A DNA stretch of 64,000 nt, from the NCBI RefSeq assembly GCF_030866765.1, contig NZ_CP133017.1:3020001-3084000 (forward strand). Direction: 5' to 3'. The stretch's first letter is position 1. Every line of letters begins with the position of its first letter. This DNA is from Paenibacillus silvisoli. Its GTDB lineage: Bacteria; Bacillota; Bacilli; Paenibacillales; Paenibacillaceae. Made by a program: the position numbers and the translations under genes. Below are positions 35,048 to 42,760 of this stretch, piece by piece. The notes beneath the pieces were generated by a model, which worked only from the letters and a program-made list of their open reading frames with translations, had not been told where the DNA came from and did no database searches.

Positions 35048-36026
35048 ATCGGCGAAGCCGCAGTCGCTGAAGCGGGCCTATGTCGGTGTCGATATCGGCG
35101 GCACGAATACGGTCATCGGGATATTCGACGGCTCTAGGCAGCTTTTGGGTAAAAAATCGGTTCCTACGCTATTGCCTCATCTGCCTGGCGTGACGGATCA
35201 TCCGGAAACGTTCTTCGACTTGCTGCAGCAGGAAATCGTGCAGCTTGCCCGGGAGTCCGATTGCACGGACGGCTTGGCGCTGTGCGGCATGGGCGTGCCG
35301 GGCCGGGTAGACCCGATTCGCGGCAGGGCGGAGGCGGCCTCGAATATGGGGTGGATCGGCGTTCCGTTCGCGGAGCAGATGAGCAGCCGGCTTGGCATTC
35401 CCGTGCGCATCGACAATGACGTGCGCATCTATGCGCTTGGCGAAGTGCATGCCGGTGCGGGCCAAGGCTACGGCAATGTGCTATGTCTGACCGTCGGTAC
35501 GGGAATCGCGGCTGCGATTATCGTGGACGGGCGGATCGTGCGCGGCGGGGACCATTTTGCCGGGGAGATCGGCCATGATCCGGTGGCGGGCGAGAACGCG
35601 CTGTGCGCATGCGGGGCGCGCGGCTGCGTGGAGAGCATCGTGTCGGCGACCGGCATTTCACGGATGGCAGTCGAGGCGATTGCCGCACATGGCAGCGGAA
35701 CTTCGCTGAGTCAGCTCGGGCGCAAGCCGACCGCTTATGACGTTTGTTGCGCGGCGAACGAGGGCGATGAGGCGTCGAAGGAGATTTTCCGCTATGCCGG
35801 GGAAGTGCTTGCTTCGAAGCTGTTGACCGCGGTTTGCCTGCTCAATCCGGATGCGGTCATCATCGGCGGAGGCGTTGCCGAGGCCGGCGAGCTGCTGCTC
35901 GGTCCCGTGCGGGAGAAGATACATAGCAGATACATTCATACGAAAAAGCCTGCGGTGCTGAAAGCGGCGCTAGGCGATTCCGCCGGCTTGATCGGCGCGG
36001 TTGCCTATGCGTCCCAGTACGCGTAA
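35040..36026 (+). CDS. ROK-family sugar kinase
   Basis: A 328-residue ROK kinase. ATP-site motif VGVDIGGTNTVIGIF lies near the N-terminus, the catalytic Asp is in VRIDNDVRIYALGE (family D-N-D), GTGIGAAIIVDGR follows, and the zinc-binding CACGARGCVESI (about residues 182-193) marks the ROK type rather than a repressor; there is no DNA-binding domain. It is probably an N-acetylhexosamine or hexosamine kinase, as it overlaps nagA by 8 bases. The start is supported by GGAGGGAG 5 bases upstream, inside nagA. Confidence 0.9.
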   Translation: MSESAKPQSLKRAYVGVDIGGTNTVIGIFDGSRQLLGKKSVPTLLPHLPGVTDHPETFFDLLQQEIVQLARESDCTDGLALCGMGVPGRVDPIRGRAEAASNMGWIGVPFAEQMSSRLGIPVRIDNDVRIYALGEVHAGAGQGYGNVLCLTVGTGIAAAIIVDGRIVRGGDHFAGEIGHDPVAGENALCACGARGCVESIVSATGISRMAVEAIAAHGSGTSLSQLGRKPTAYDVCCAANEGDEASKEIFRYAGEVLASKLLTAVCLLNPDAVIIGGGVAEAGELLLGPVREKIHSRYIHTKKPAVLKAALGDSAGLIGAVAYASQYA

Positions 36027-36033
36027 GAAGAGA

Positions 36034-36177
36034 GAGTTTGATTCCATCAAACTCCCTCTTACCTTTAGCGGAGAGAGTTTGACTTCGTCAAACCCCCTAT
36101 TATCTTTAGCGGTGAGAGTTTGACTTCGTCAAACTCCCTATTACCATTAGCGGAGAGAGTTTGACTTCGTCAAACCC
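36034..36177 (+). repeat. Four tandem 41-bp hairpin repeats
   Basis: Four inverted repeats start at 36034, 36075, 36116 and 36157, an exact 41-base period. Three have arms GAGTTTGAC / GTCAAACTC (or GTCAAACCC) around TTC; the first is the variant GAGTTTGA-TTCCA-TCAAACTC. Linkers CCCTATTA-(T/C)-CTTTAGCG are also conserved. They fill the gap between the ROK kinase and dehydrogenase genes, ending just before the latter's AGGAGG. No CRISPR-like spacers: linkers repeat too. Function unknown; possible RNA stabilisers or attenuators. Confidence 0.85.
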
Positions 36178-36198
36178 CCTATTATAGGAGGAAGATCA

Positions 36199-37212
36199 AT
36201 GCGGGTAACAAAGCTGGTGTTTCCCGAGCCTTTCACGGTTCGTGAAGAGCTAGGCGTGCTAGAGCCGGCGCTTGGTGAGCGAGACGTTCTGGTGGAAACG
36301 CAGTATAGTCTGATCAGCCCGGGCACGGAGTTGGCTTTGTATACGGGGACGCATGTCGACTTGCCGAACCCGACTAACCGGTTTGCGAAGTTTCCGTTTT
36401 ATCCGGGCTATGCCGCTGTCGGCGAAGTGGTGGCCGCGGGGGCGGCCAGCGGGTTCCGGCCGGGCGACCGCGTGTTTACGGCGGGACATCATGCGAGCCA
36501 TGAAGTCATCGTTGATGCTTCGGATGAACAGATCGTGGGGCTGTCGGACGGATTGCGGTCGGAGCTTGCGTTGTTCGGCCGAATCGCCGAAATCTCGATG
36601 ACGTCCGTGCTGCTGTCCCGGGTACGGGAAGGGGACTATGTTGCCGTCCTCGGCATGGGACTCGTCGGCAATTTGGCCGCGCAGCTGTTCGCGCGGAAAG
36701 GCGCCATTCCGATCGGCATCGACGTCGTGCCGGAACGGCTGGAGCTGGCGAAGCGAACCGGATTGGCGCATGTCGTACAGTCAGGCGGCGATGCCGCGCA
36801 GCTGCGTGAAGAGGTGCGCGCGATTACGGGAGGCAAGGATCCCGATATCGTCGTGGAGGCGAGCGGCGCTCCGGAGCTTGTCATTACGGCGCTTACGCTG
36901 TGCCGACAGCTCGGGCAGGTGATACTGCTCGGTTCGACGAGAGGGCTGGTCACGTTGAACGTGTACGATCTGATTCATCGCAAAGGCGTCAGCTTGACCG
37001 GAGCGCACGCGATGCATAAAGGAGTCGAGGGACTGCCGACCTCGGGCGAGCTGTATCGGGAAGTGCTGGCGATGATCGAAACCGGCGCGCTGTGCGTGGA
37101 GCCGTTCATTACGCATCGGCTGCCTCGAACGGAAGCAAAGCAGGGATATGAGCTGCTGCTGAATAATAAGGATCGGGCGTGCGGCGTTATTTTGGATTGG
37201 CGTGCGGGTTGA
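36199..37212 (+). CDS. Medium-chain dehydrogenase lacking canonical zinc ligands
   Basis: A 337-residue member of the zinc alcohol dehydrogenase (MDR) superfamily. The coenzyme motif GMGLVGNLAAQLFARKGA (about residues 152-169) and IDVVPERLELAK are clear. The catalytic-domain start SLISPGTELALYTG and FYPGYAAVGEVVAAG replace the usual zinc Cys and the GHE motif, so this is probably a non-zinc subgroup, often found beside Gfo/Idh genes. It may oxidise a sugar alcohol or keto sugar. AGGAGG lies 8 bases before the ATG. It follows the 41-bp repeats and precedes the second repeat cluster. Confidence 0.85.
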   Translation: MRVTKLVFPEPFTVREELGVLEPALGERDVLVETQYSLISPGTELALYTGTHVDLPNPTNRFAKFPFYPGYAAVGEVVAAGAASGFRPGDRVFTAGHHASHEVIVDASDEQIVGLSDGLRSELALFGRIAEISMTSVLLSRVREGDYVAVLGMGLVGNLAAQLFARKGAIPIGIDVVPERLELAKRTGLAHVVQSGGDAAQLREEVRAITGGKDPDIVVEASGAPELVITALTLCRQLGQVILLGSTRGLVTLNVYDLIHRKGVSLTGAHAMHKGVEGLPTSGELYREVLAMIETGALCVEPFITHRLPRTEAKQGYELLLNNKDRACGVILDWRAG

Positions 37213-37228
37213 GTTGGGGAGGGCGAGC

Positions 37229-37454
37229 GCACGAAATCGCGCACTCGGCTCTTGCAACTAACTCAGATCGCTCCGATACGGCAGCTGAGAGCACGAAATC
37301 GTGCACTCGACTCCGAATATTGGCCAAAATGGCGCTGATAGCACGAAATCGTGCACTCGACTCCGAATATTGGCCAAAATGGCGCTGATAGCACGAAATC
37401 GTGCACTCGACTCCGAATATTGGCCCAAATGGCGCTGAGAGCACGATTTCGTGC
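37229..37454. repeat. Five GCACGAAATCGTGC hairpin repeats, 50-bp period
   Basis: The palindrome GCACGA-AA-TCGTGC occurs at 37291, 37341 and 37391, with variants at 37229 (GCACGAAATCGCGC) and 37441 (GCACGATTTCGTGC). Copies 2 to 5 are exactly 50 bases apart, and the linker (CTCCGAATATTGG, ATGGCGCTGA) is nearly identical, so this is a tandem array, not CRISPR. Several short frames run through it, but all consist of repeat translation. No gene is supported in 37213-37691. Confidence 0.85.
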
Positions 37455-37493
37455 ACTTGGCGCCTGAAACTATCTCAGCCTCCAAACATAGTA

Positions 37494-37672
37494 TTTGTAT
37501 GATTAATCGTACAAACAGTCTCTCACCGACGGGCGTGCGAGACCTTTTATACGAAAAATCACACATATATCCATGTTGAGCTTGTTATTTAAGCCATTTT
37601 ATATGAAAAATCATACAAATACCTTCGAAAAGGCGCGATAAACTGCCAGTTTGTATGAGAAATCGTACAAAT
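37494..37672. repeat. Four dispersed TTTGTAYGA palindromes
   Basis: Imperfect copies of TTTGTATGA-NAA-TCGTACAAA lie at 37494-37515, 37545-37568, 37597-37620 and 37650-37672, about 50 bases apart, in AT-rich sequence with unrelated linkers. They form a third repeat family between the 50-bp array and the IS element. Confidence 0.75.
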
Positions 37673-37748
37673 CGGCTCAGCCCCGTAATTCCGGAGTCCT
37701 CCCAGCCAAAATTAATGATCTTGCAAGATCGCATGCTTTTTCGCGAAC

Positions 37749-38636
37749 TTACATGGCTTTATGGAACATGGTTCGATCATCAAACGTCATTACCCACTCA
37801 GAGAACCTTGCTGGAGGCATCAATCGCAGGCTGCCATGCATCTTGCGGTTATTGTAGAAATCCATGTACCTATCAAGTTCTGTATAGGCCTCTTCAAAGG
37901 TCATGAAATCCATCTTACTGAACAGATCACGCTCGAGCAGACTATGAAAAGACTCAATGTACGCATTCATGTTAGGACTCCGCGGCGGTATGCGCTCGTG
38001 TACCATATCCAGACTTTCGCAGGTGTCACCAAACAGCTTACTGATGAATTGCGGGCCGTTATCTGTTCGGATGACGGGGAGAGGTTCTCCTGGTTTTATG
38101 CGCGTTTTGAGTGCGTACCACAGCGTCTGTACGGCATGCTTTGCCTCACACACAGGCCCTCTGTACTGCTTAACAACGACGCGATCAAACACATCAATAA
38201 TGCTGAGTACGAAAAAGAAACGTTCACGCCCGATGACGTAACCGTATTTAATGTCCATCTGCCACAACTGGTTAGGGCCGGTGACGGTGCGATTCCTTGG
38301 TAATCTGCGCGGGTGCCTTGGAGCAAGTTCACGCTTCTTTTGGAGAAGGCCCAGTTCTTGGCACAGGCGATAAGATTTCTTCTTGTTGAGCACCAGATCA
38401 TGTTCGTTGCGAAGGCACTGTGCAAGCAGCTTGTATCCGTAAACATGTTCCTCACCTTCAGCGAGCTCCAGCAGCCATTCTTTGATCTGTTCGTCATTGA
38501 TCTTCAATCCTGTCTGCGTCAAAGAAAACCCTGGATGAGGGCGTCCTTTAGTGCCGCTTGTCACTTGCTCTACCGGATGCAAGGTACGCTTTTTACGGTC
38601 GTAGTACGTGGACGAAGAAAGGCCTACGGCTCGCAA
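37749..38636 (-). CDS. IS3-family transposase OrfB (integrase core)
   Basis: The catalytic half of the transposase. The N-terminal HTH_21-like region is followed by an rve (retroviral integrase) core with the DDE triad: Asp in LWQMDIKYGYV, Asp in VIRTDNGPQFIS and Glu in AYIESFHSLLERD. The listed start (TTG at 38636) has no good ribosome site; the frame is open upstream to the slippery site at 38711-38717 and the extra codons read naturally into it, so it is probably made as an OrfAB fusion by -1 frameshifting. Confidence 0.92.
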   Translation of the reverse strand: MRAVGLSSSTYYDRKKRTLHPVEQVTSGTKGRPHPGFSLTQTGLKINDEQIKEWLLELAEGEEHVYGYKLLAQCLRNEHDLVLNKKKSYRLCQELGLLQKKRELAPRHPRRLPRNRTVTGPNQLWQMDIKYGYVIGRERFFFVLSIIDVFDRVVVKQYRGPVCEAKHAVQTLWYALKTRIKPGEPLPVIRTDNGPQFISKLFGDTCESLDMVHERIPPRSPNMNAYIESFHSLLERDLFSKMDFMTFEEAYTELDRYMDFYNNRKMHGSLRLMPPARFSEWVMTFDDRTMFHKAM

Positions 38637-38677
38637 AACCAGTGCTGCTGTTTCTCCCCGCTTAATGAACTGGTCCG

Positions 38678-38998
38678 CTATTTCGTACTTTTTGGATAAG
38701 CGGGGTTTCTCTTTTTTGTGAGCTCACGAAGAATCTCGATCTCGAGTTCTTTTTCACCTAGCAGCTTCATCGCTTTTGCATATTTCGCTTCAATCTCTTG
38801 GAGTCGTTGCAGCTCCTGCAGATGCTCGTCGGTCATTGGGATTTCTTCCGCAGGAATGGTATCCCGATGTTCACTTACCCAATTGCGAATGGTTTCGGGA
38901 TGAACATCGTACATGCGAGCCAATGCCCCCACCTTTACACCAGCGAGTGCTTCCTTAACTATTTTCAGTTGTGTTTCTTTTCCTAAATGCTTCCCCAT
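38678..38998 (-). CDS. IS3-family OrfA (DNA-binding subunit)
   Basis: A 106-residue protein with an N-terminal helix-turn-helix (VKVGALARMYDVHPETIRNW, about residues 21-40) and a C-terminal leucine-zipper-like coiled coil (LQELQRLQEIEAKYAKAMKLL). It recognises the IS ends and, after frameshifting, supplies the N-terminus of the OrfAB transposase. Its 3' end overlaps the orfB frame. Confidence 0.9.
   Translation of the reverse strand: MGKHLGKETQLKIVKEALAGVKVGALARMYDVHPETIRNWVSEHRDTIPAEEIPMTDEHLQELQRLQEIEAKYAKAMKLLGEKELEIEILRELTKKRNPAYPKSTK
38711..38717 (-). promoter_or_regulatory. Programmed -1 ribosomal frameshift site
   Basis: On the minus strand the orfA codons ACA AAA AAG contain A-AAA-AAG, a canonical X-XXY-YYZ heptamer. 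Shifting -1 here leads into the open orfB frame (E-K-P-R-L-S-K-K-Y-E...) without a stop, giving a continuous OrfAB. Confidence 0.8.
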
Positions 38999-39114
38999 AC
39001 CGGATCATCCCCTTTGCAAATAGTTTAGATTATTTGCTGGGAGGACTCCAGTTTAATTAGGGGGCCTTGGAGAAATCTCCCGATTATTCGATTGTGCCGG
39101 GGAGTTTATCACGA

Positions 39115-39159
39115 ACAAGAAAAGGAAGCCGACCATACAGGTCGGCTTCCTTTTCTTGT
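39115..39159 (-). terminator. Terminator after marR
   Basis: Perfect 19-base arms ACAAGAAAAGGAAGCCGAC and GTCGGCTTCCTTTTCTTGT with a 7-base loop, ending at the marR stop codon. The T-rich arm serves the minus strand; the structure would also stop reading out of the IS flank. Confidence 0.8.
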
Positions 39160-39578
39160 TAGGCATCATAATTGTTAATGCTAGCGTTTAGCTCATTTTG
39201 CAGCCCGATATTATTGATTTCTTGAAGATGAATCTCGGATAAAGCTTCCAGCAGTTGAACTCCGTTCCCGGTGAGCTTAATCAACACGCTACGGCCATCG
39301 TCCGGATTCGTCGTTCGGTACACCATGCCTTGCTGTTCGCAGCGCGAAATCAGTCCAACGCAGGAATGGTGCGTGATCTGCAGCCGCTCCGCAAGCTCGG
39401 TCGGAGTCGCGTAGTCCCGTCCGGCAAAGCCCATGATCATTAACATGAGCTGATGACATTGCGGGGTGATGCCGAGACTTCGTGCCGCGGTTTCGCTAAA
39501 ATGCAGAAACTTCCGAATTTTATAACGAAATTCCGCGAGCTGCTCGTAGGTTTGCTTGGTCACCTTGTTTTCGTTCAT
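39159..39578 (-). CDS. MarR-family transcriptional regulator
   Basis: A 139-residue MarR-type regulator. A helical N-terminus for dimerisation leads to the winged helix (about residues 55-110): YATPTELAERLQITHHSCVGLISRCEQQGMVYR and the wing with the typical NPDDGRSVLIKLTGNG. MarR proteins usually repress nearby genes and release DNA on binding a small ligand. It lies downstream of sat on the same strand (57 bases apart), so it may be co-transcribed with it. The palindrome at 40863-40879 is a candidate target. Confidence 0.9.
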   Translation of the reverse strand: MNENKVTKQTYEQLAEFRYKIRKFLHFSETAARSLGITPQCHQLMLMIMGFAGRDYATPTELAERLQITHHSCVGLISRCEQQGMVYRTTNPDDGRSVLIKLTGNGVQLLEALSEIHLQEINNIGLQNELNASINNYDA

Positions 39579-39635
39579 TCCCGAACACCTCTGAATGAAG
39601 GCATGAAACGATGCCAGTCGTAAAATGCAAGCTCA

Positions 39636-40814
39636 TTATACCATATTGCCAAGCTGCTTTTTACGCAATCCTTCAATAAGCACGCGCACCACTTCGGGAC
39701 GCGAAAACTCCGGCGGAGGCAGGATCCCCTTCGAAAGCATTTGCCTCACCTTCGTACCGGATAAAATGATCCGATCCTCGGACGGATGAGGGCATGTCTT
39801 GCTGGAAGCCATCGATCCGCATGTTTTGCAATAGAAGCTGTGCTCGAAGAAGAGGAGCTCGATGCCCAGCTCTTCCTTCGTGAATTGGCTGAAAATCTCC
39901 TGCGCTTCATAGGTGCCGTAATAGTTTCCGACACCGGCATGATCTCGCCCGACGATAAAATGGGTGCAGCCGTAGTTTTTGCGGATCATCGCATGATAAA
40001 CGGCTTCTCTTGGGCCTGCGTAGCGCATAGCGGCAGGGAAGATACCAAGCATGCTGCGGTCGGCCGGATAATAGTTGTTCAGTAAAACTTCATAGCTTTG
40101 CATGCGAATATCCGCCGGGATATCGTCGGATTTGGTTTCGCCGACAAGCGGGTTGAGAAATAAGCCGTCCACGATTTCCATGGCCGTTTTCTGAATGAAC
40201 TCATGGGCGCGATGAACCGGATTCCGCGTTTGAAAGCCGACGATCCGTTCCCACCCTTTGCTGGCGAATAGTTCTCTTGTTTGCCGAGGCGTAAAGAAAT
40301 AGGCTTCGAACGGAGCGCCGTTCGGTGCCTCCAGCACCTGGATCGTTCCCCCTAGGTAAACGGGCGGCCGATCCAATACGCGTTTAACGCCGGGATGAGC
40401 GATATCCGTCGTTTTGAATACCTGTTGAACCTCGAATAATTTATCGGGCTTGTACTTATCCCCGACCGTCAAAATCGCATGAATGACTTGGTCATCCGTT
40501 TGCAGGGCGATGCGATCGCCAGTGGCGATTTGTTCGCTCTGCTCGTCCGTTACGGCAAGCGTTACCGGGATGCTCCAAACCAAATTGGACTTCAAACGCA
40601 TCCGCGTAACGACATTCATGTAATCCTTTTGATTCATAAAGCCGGTAAGCGGCGAGAAAGCGCCGATTCCCAAGCAATGAACGTCGTTTAAAGTGGCGGA
40701 ATCGATGGTAATGCGAAGCAGTTCCTTGGCCTTGTCTAGTAAGTCTTTCTTTTCTTCGGCACTCTTTACGATCAGATCGATAAGTTCTCCGCCATGGGGC
40801 TGAATGAGATTCAT
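39636..40814 (-). CDS. sat: Sulfate adenylyltransferase (ATP sulfurylase)
   Basis: A 392-residue ATP sulfurylase, which makes adenosine 5'-phosphosulfate and pyrophosphate from ATP and sulfate, the first step of sulfate assimilation. Diagnostic motifs are [16 protein letters not shown] (with QTRNP and the nucleotide-binding HRAHE), [20 protein letters not shown] and a Cys-x2-Cys-x8-Cys segment near the end ([13 protein letters not shown]) seen in bacterial homologues. GAGGAGG precedes the ATG. The usual cysH, cysC and sulfate transporter genes are not in the window; instead it faces a ClC-type channel gene. Confidence 0.95.
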   Translation of the reverse strand: MNLIQPHGGELIDLIVKSAEEKKDLLDKAKELLRITIDSATLNDVHCLGIGAFSPLTGFMNQKDYMNVVTRMRLKSNLVWSIPVTLAVTDEQSEQIATGDRIALQTDDQVIHAILTVGDKYKPDKLFEVQQVFKTTDIAHPGVKRVLDRPPVYLGGTIQVLEAPNGAPFEAYFFTPRQTRELFASKGWERIVGFQTRNPVHRAHEFIQKTAMEIVDGLFLNPLVGETKSDDIPADIRMQSYEVLLNNYYPADRSMLGIFPAAMRYAGPREAVYHAMIRKNYGCTHFIVGRDHAGVGNYYGTYEAQEIFSQFTKEELGIELLFFEHSFYCKTCGSMASSKTCPHPSEDRIILSGTKVRQMLSKGILPPPEFSRPEVVRVLIEGLRKKQLGNMV

Positions 40815-40859
40815 GGGATATCCTCCTCGAAATTAATACGGCTGCGATGTATACGGTAA

Positions 40860-40888
40860 ATAATATCGTAATACGATATAAATATCAA
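40860..40888 (-). promoter_or_regulatory. Candidate sat promoter with embedded palindrome
   Basis: On the minus strand TTGATA (40888-40883), 17 bases, TATTAT (40865-40860). The spacer contains almost all of the perfect palindrome ATATCGTA-A-TACGATAT (40863-40879). A dimeric repressor bound here would block sat and possibly the facing ClC gene. The nearby MarR protein is the obvious candidate. Confidence 0.6.
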
Positions 40889-40911
40889 TTTCAAATCAGG
40901 AGGGATTGGTA

Positions 40912-42705
40912 TTGCCCGAAGAATTGCTTCGAGACTTTCGCATCACGCCAAGATCGATCTTCATCTGTTCGGTTGCGCTAATCGTAGGCGTCGCCGGCGC
41001 TTTGATTGCCATTGCATTGACGCGGATGATCGGATTTTTTACGAACTTGTTTTTCTATCATGAGCTCTCCGCTGCCTTTCGCTCGCCGTACCCCAACCAG
41101 CTTGGACCGAGGGTCATGCTTGTTCCGATTACCAGCGCATTTATTATCGGGTTGATGGCACGCTACGGTTCAGACAAAATTCGCGGCCACGGCATTCCGG
41201 AAGCCATGGAAGCGATCCTTGTCGGAAAAAGCATCGTATCTCCCAAATTGGCGTTATTGAAGCCTCTTTCCGCAGCCATATCGATCGGAAGCGGCGGACC
41301 GTTCGGCGCCGAAGGCCCGATCATCATGTCGGGCAGCGCGTTCGGTTCCATGATCGGGCAACTGCTGTATTTGACCGCCGCCGAGCGGAAGGTGCTTTTA
41401 TTATGCGGCGCGGCCGCCGGAATGAGCGCGACCTTTCATGCGCCGCTCGCTTCCGTGTTGTTCGCGGTCGAATTGCTGGCTTTTGAATTCCGGCTGAGAA
41501 GCCTCGTTCCGATCGCATTGGCAAGCGGCGTCGCGGATCTTGCGCGAACGATGATGATTGACGGCAAAGCCGTTTTCCCGAGCTCCGTTGTGCCTGCTTC
41601 GCATACAACGATTCTCTTCTTAGCGATAGGTTTCGGGATTGGCGGTTCGATGATCGCTTACCTTCTGACGAAAGCGATCTATGGGGTAGAAGATTTGTTC
41701 GAAAAGCTTCCCATCCATTGGATGTGGTGGCCGGCTATCGGCGCGGTCGCGATCGGCGTTGGCGGATATTGGATTCCTCAAGTGCTGGGAGTCGGTTACG
41801 ACACGATCGGTCAGCTGACGGCAGGGCAGTTCTTCTTCAAGCTTGCGCTCGTTTTTTTGCTGGTTAAAGCCGCCATTTGGATCATTGCGCTAGGGTCGGG
41901 AACCTCCGGCGGCATTTTAGCCCCTCTGTTGATTATCGGCGGCACGTTAGGCTCTTGGCTGGCAACCGTATTCCATAGCCCAACGCCCGGTGTCTGGGCG
42001 ATATTAGGAATGGCGGCGCTATTTGCGGGCGTAACGCGTTCGCCGCTCACAACCGTCGTTTTTCTGCTCGAGCTTACTCATGATATGGAGATGATGATTC
42101 CGACCTTGATAGCTTGCGCCGTAGCGGCAGCGGTATCGGCCCTGCTATTGCCTCGTTCGATTTTGACGGAGAAAATTTCGCGGCGGGGACGCCATATTGC
42201 GCGGGATTATGAAGTTCATCCATTGGACCTGCAGCGGGTGTCTCCATTTATGGCGTCTCCGATAGTTTGCTTTAGATCGACCGAAACGATTGGCGCAGCC
42301 AACCGAATGCTAAGCGAACAGCCGCTTGTCTATCGATTTCGCGAGTACCCTGTCATAGCGGAGAATGGCCGGTTTCTAGGCATGGTGAGCAGAACGGAGC
42401 TTGAGAGTCTGGGGCAGCTAAGCGAAAATCAGCATCGTGTCGTAGGCGATTATGCCCGATCGTGCATGCAAGCGGCTCATAACGCGACGATCTTGTCCGT
42501 CATGCACACGATGCTGGAAATGAACGTAAATCGAATGATCGTGTTGGATCAAGAAGCCAAACCGATCGGAATCGTGACCAAACAGTCGATATTGGATGCC
42601 GGCAAGCACGCGGTGGAAGAAGAATCCCGAAGAGAGCGCATACTCTTCCTGCCTCGCAAAACTAAAGTGCTGCAAAATCTTGGAGAGAGAGTGCTGGATG
42701 ACTAA
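40912..42705 (+). CDS. ClC-type chloride channel/transporter with CBS domains
   Basis: A 597-residue integral membrane protein of the ClC family (chloride channels or chloride/proton antiporters). About ten membrane segments are visible, with family signatures GSGGPFGAEGPIIMSGSAFGS (the G-x-E-G-P gating Glu) and GSGTSGGILAPLLIIGG. A C-terminal CBS pair (about 440-580) may sense nucleotides. It probably starts at TTG 40912, 7 bases after AGGAGGG; a TTG at 40906 is too close. It diverges from sat across a short region with a perfect palindrome, which suggests a shared regulator and perhaps anion (even sulfate) transport. Confidence 0.9.
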   Translation: MPEELLRDFRITPRSIFICSVALIVGVAGALIAIALTRMIGFFTNLFFYHELSAAFRSPYPNQLGPRVMLVPITSAFIIGLMARYGSDKIRGHGIPEAMEAILVGKSIVSPKLALLKPLSAAISIGSGGPFGAEGPIIMSGSAFGSMIGQLLYLTAAERKVLLLCGAAAGMSATFHAPLASVLFAVELLAFEFRLRSLVPIALASGVADLARTMMIDGKAVFPSSVVPASHTTILFLAIGFGIGGSMIAYLLTKAIYGVEDLFEKLPIHWMWWPAIGAVAIGVGGYWIPQVLGVGYDTIGQLTAGQFFFKLALVFLLVKAAIWIIALGSGTSGGILAPLLIIGGTLGSWLATVFHSPTPGVWAILGMAALFAGVTRSPLTTVVFLLELTHDMEMMIPTLIACAVAAAVSALLLPRSILTEKISRRGRHIARDYEVHPLDLQRVSPFMASPIVCFRSTETIGAANRMLSEQPLVYRFREYPVIAENGRFLGMVSRTELESLGQLSENQHRVVGDYARSCMQAAHNATILSVMHTMLEMNVNRMIVLDQEAKPIGIVTKQSILDAGKHAVEEESRRERILFLPRKTKVLQNLGERVLDD

Positions 42706-42707
42706 AA

Positions 42708-42755
42708 AAATAGGCTGTCCCGAAGCCGATCTACCGGCTCTGGGACAGCCTATTT
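42708..42755. terminator. Bidirectional terminator
   Basis: Perfect 14-base arms AAATAGGCTGTCCC and GGGACAGCCTATTT between the convergent ClC and PfkB genes, with an A run to the left that serves the minus strand and T residues to the right. Confidence 0.85.
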
Positions 42756-42760
42756 CGTTT

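Larger units (their letters stand above)
37692..39050 (-). mobile_element. IS3-family insertion sequence, apparently intact
   Basis: About 1.36 kb bounded by inverted repeats: GGAGTCCTCCCAGC at 37693-37706 and its inverse GCTGGGAGGACTCC at 39036-39049. Inside are orfA and orfB on the minus strand in the -1 relation of IS3 elements, with a slippery A6G and a complete DDE triad. No clean target duplication is seen at the ends: flanks are GTAATTC on the left and GTTTAATT on the right, sharing TAATT only off-register. Nothing suggests decay, so it may be active. Confidence 0.88.

Noticed and set aside
36034-36177. CRISPR array
   Set aside because: Both hairpin and linker repeat; no unique spacers and no cas genes anywhere.
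37229-37454. CRISPR array or coding repeat protein
   Set aside because: Linkers are almost identical, and the frames through it are simple translations of the repeat with no ribosome site.
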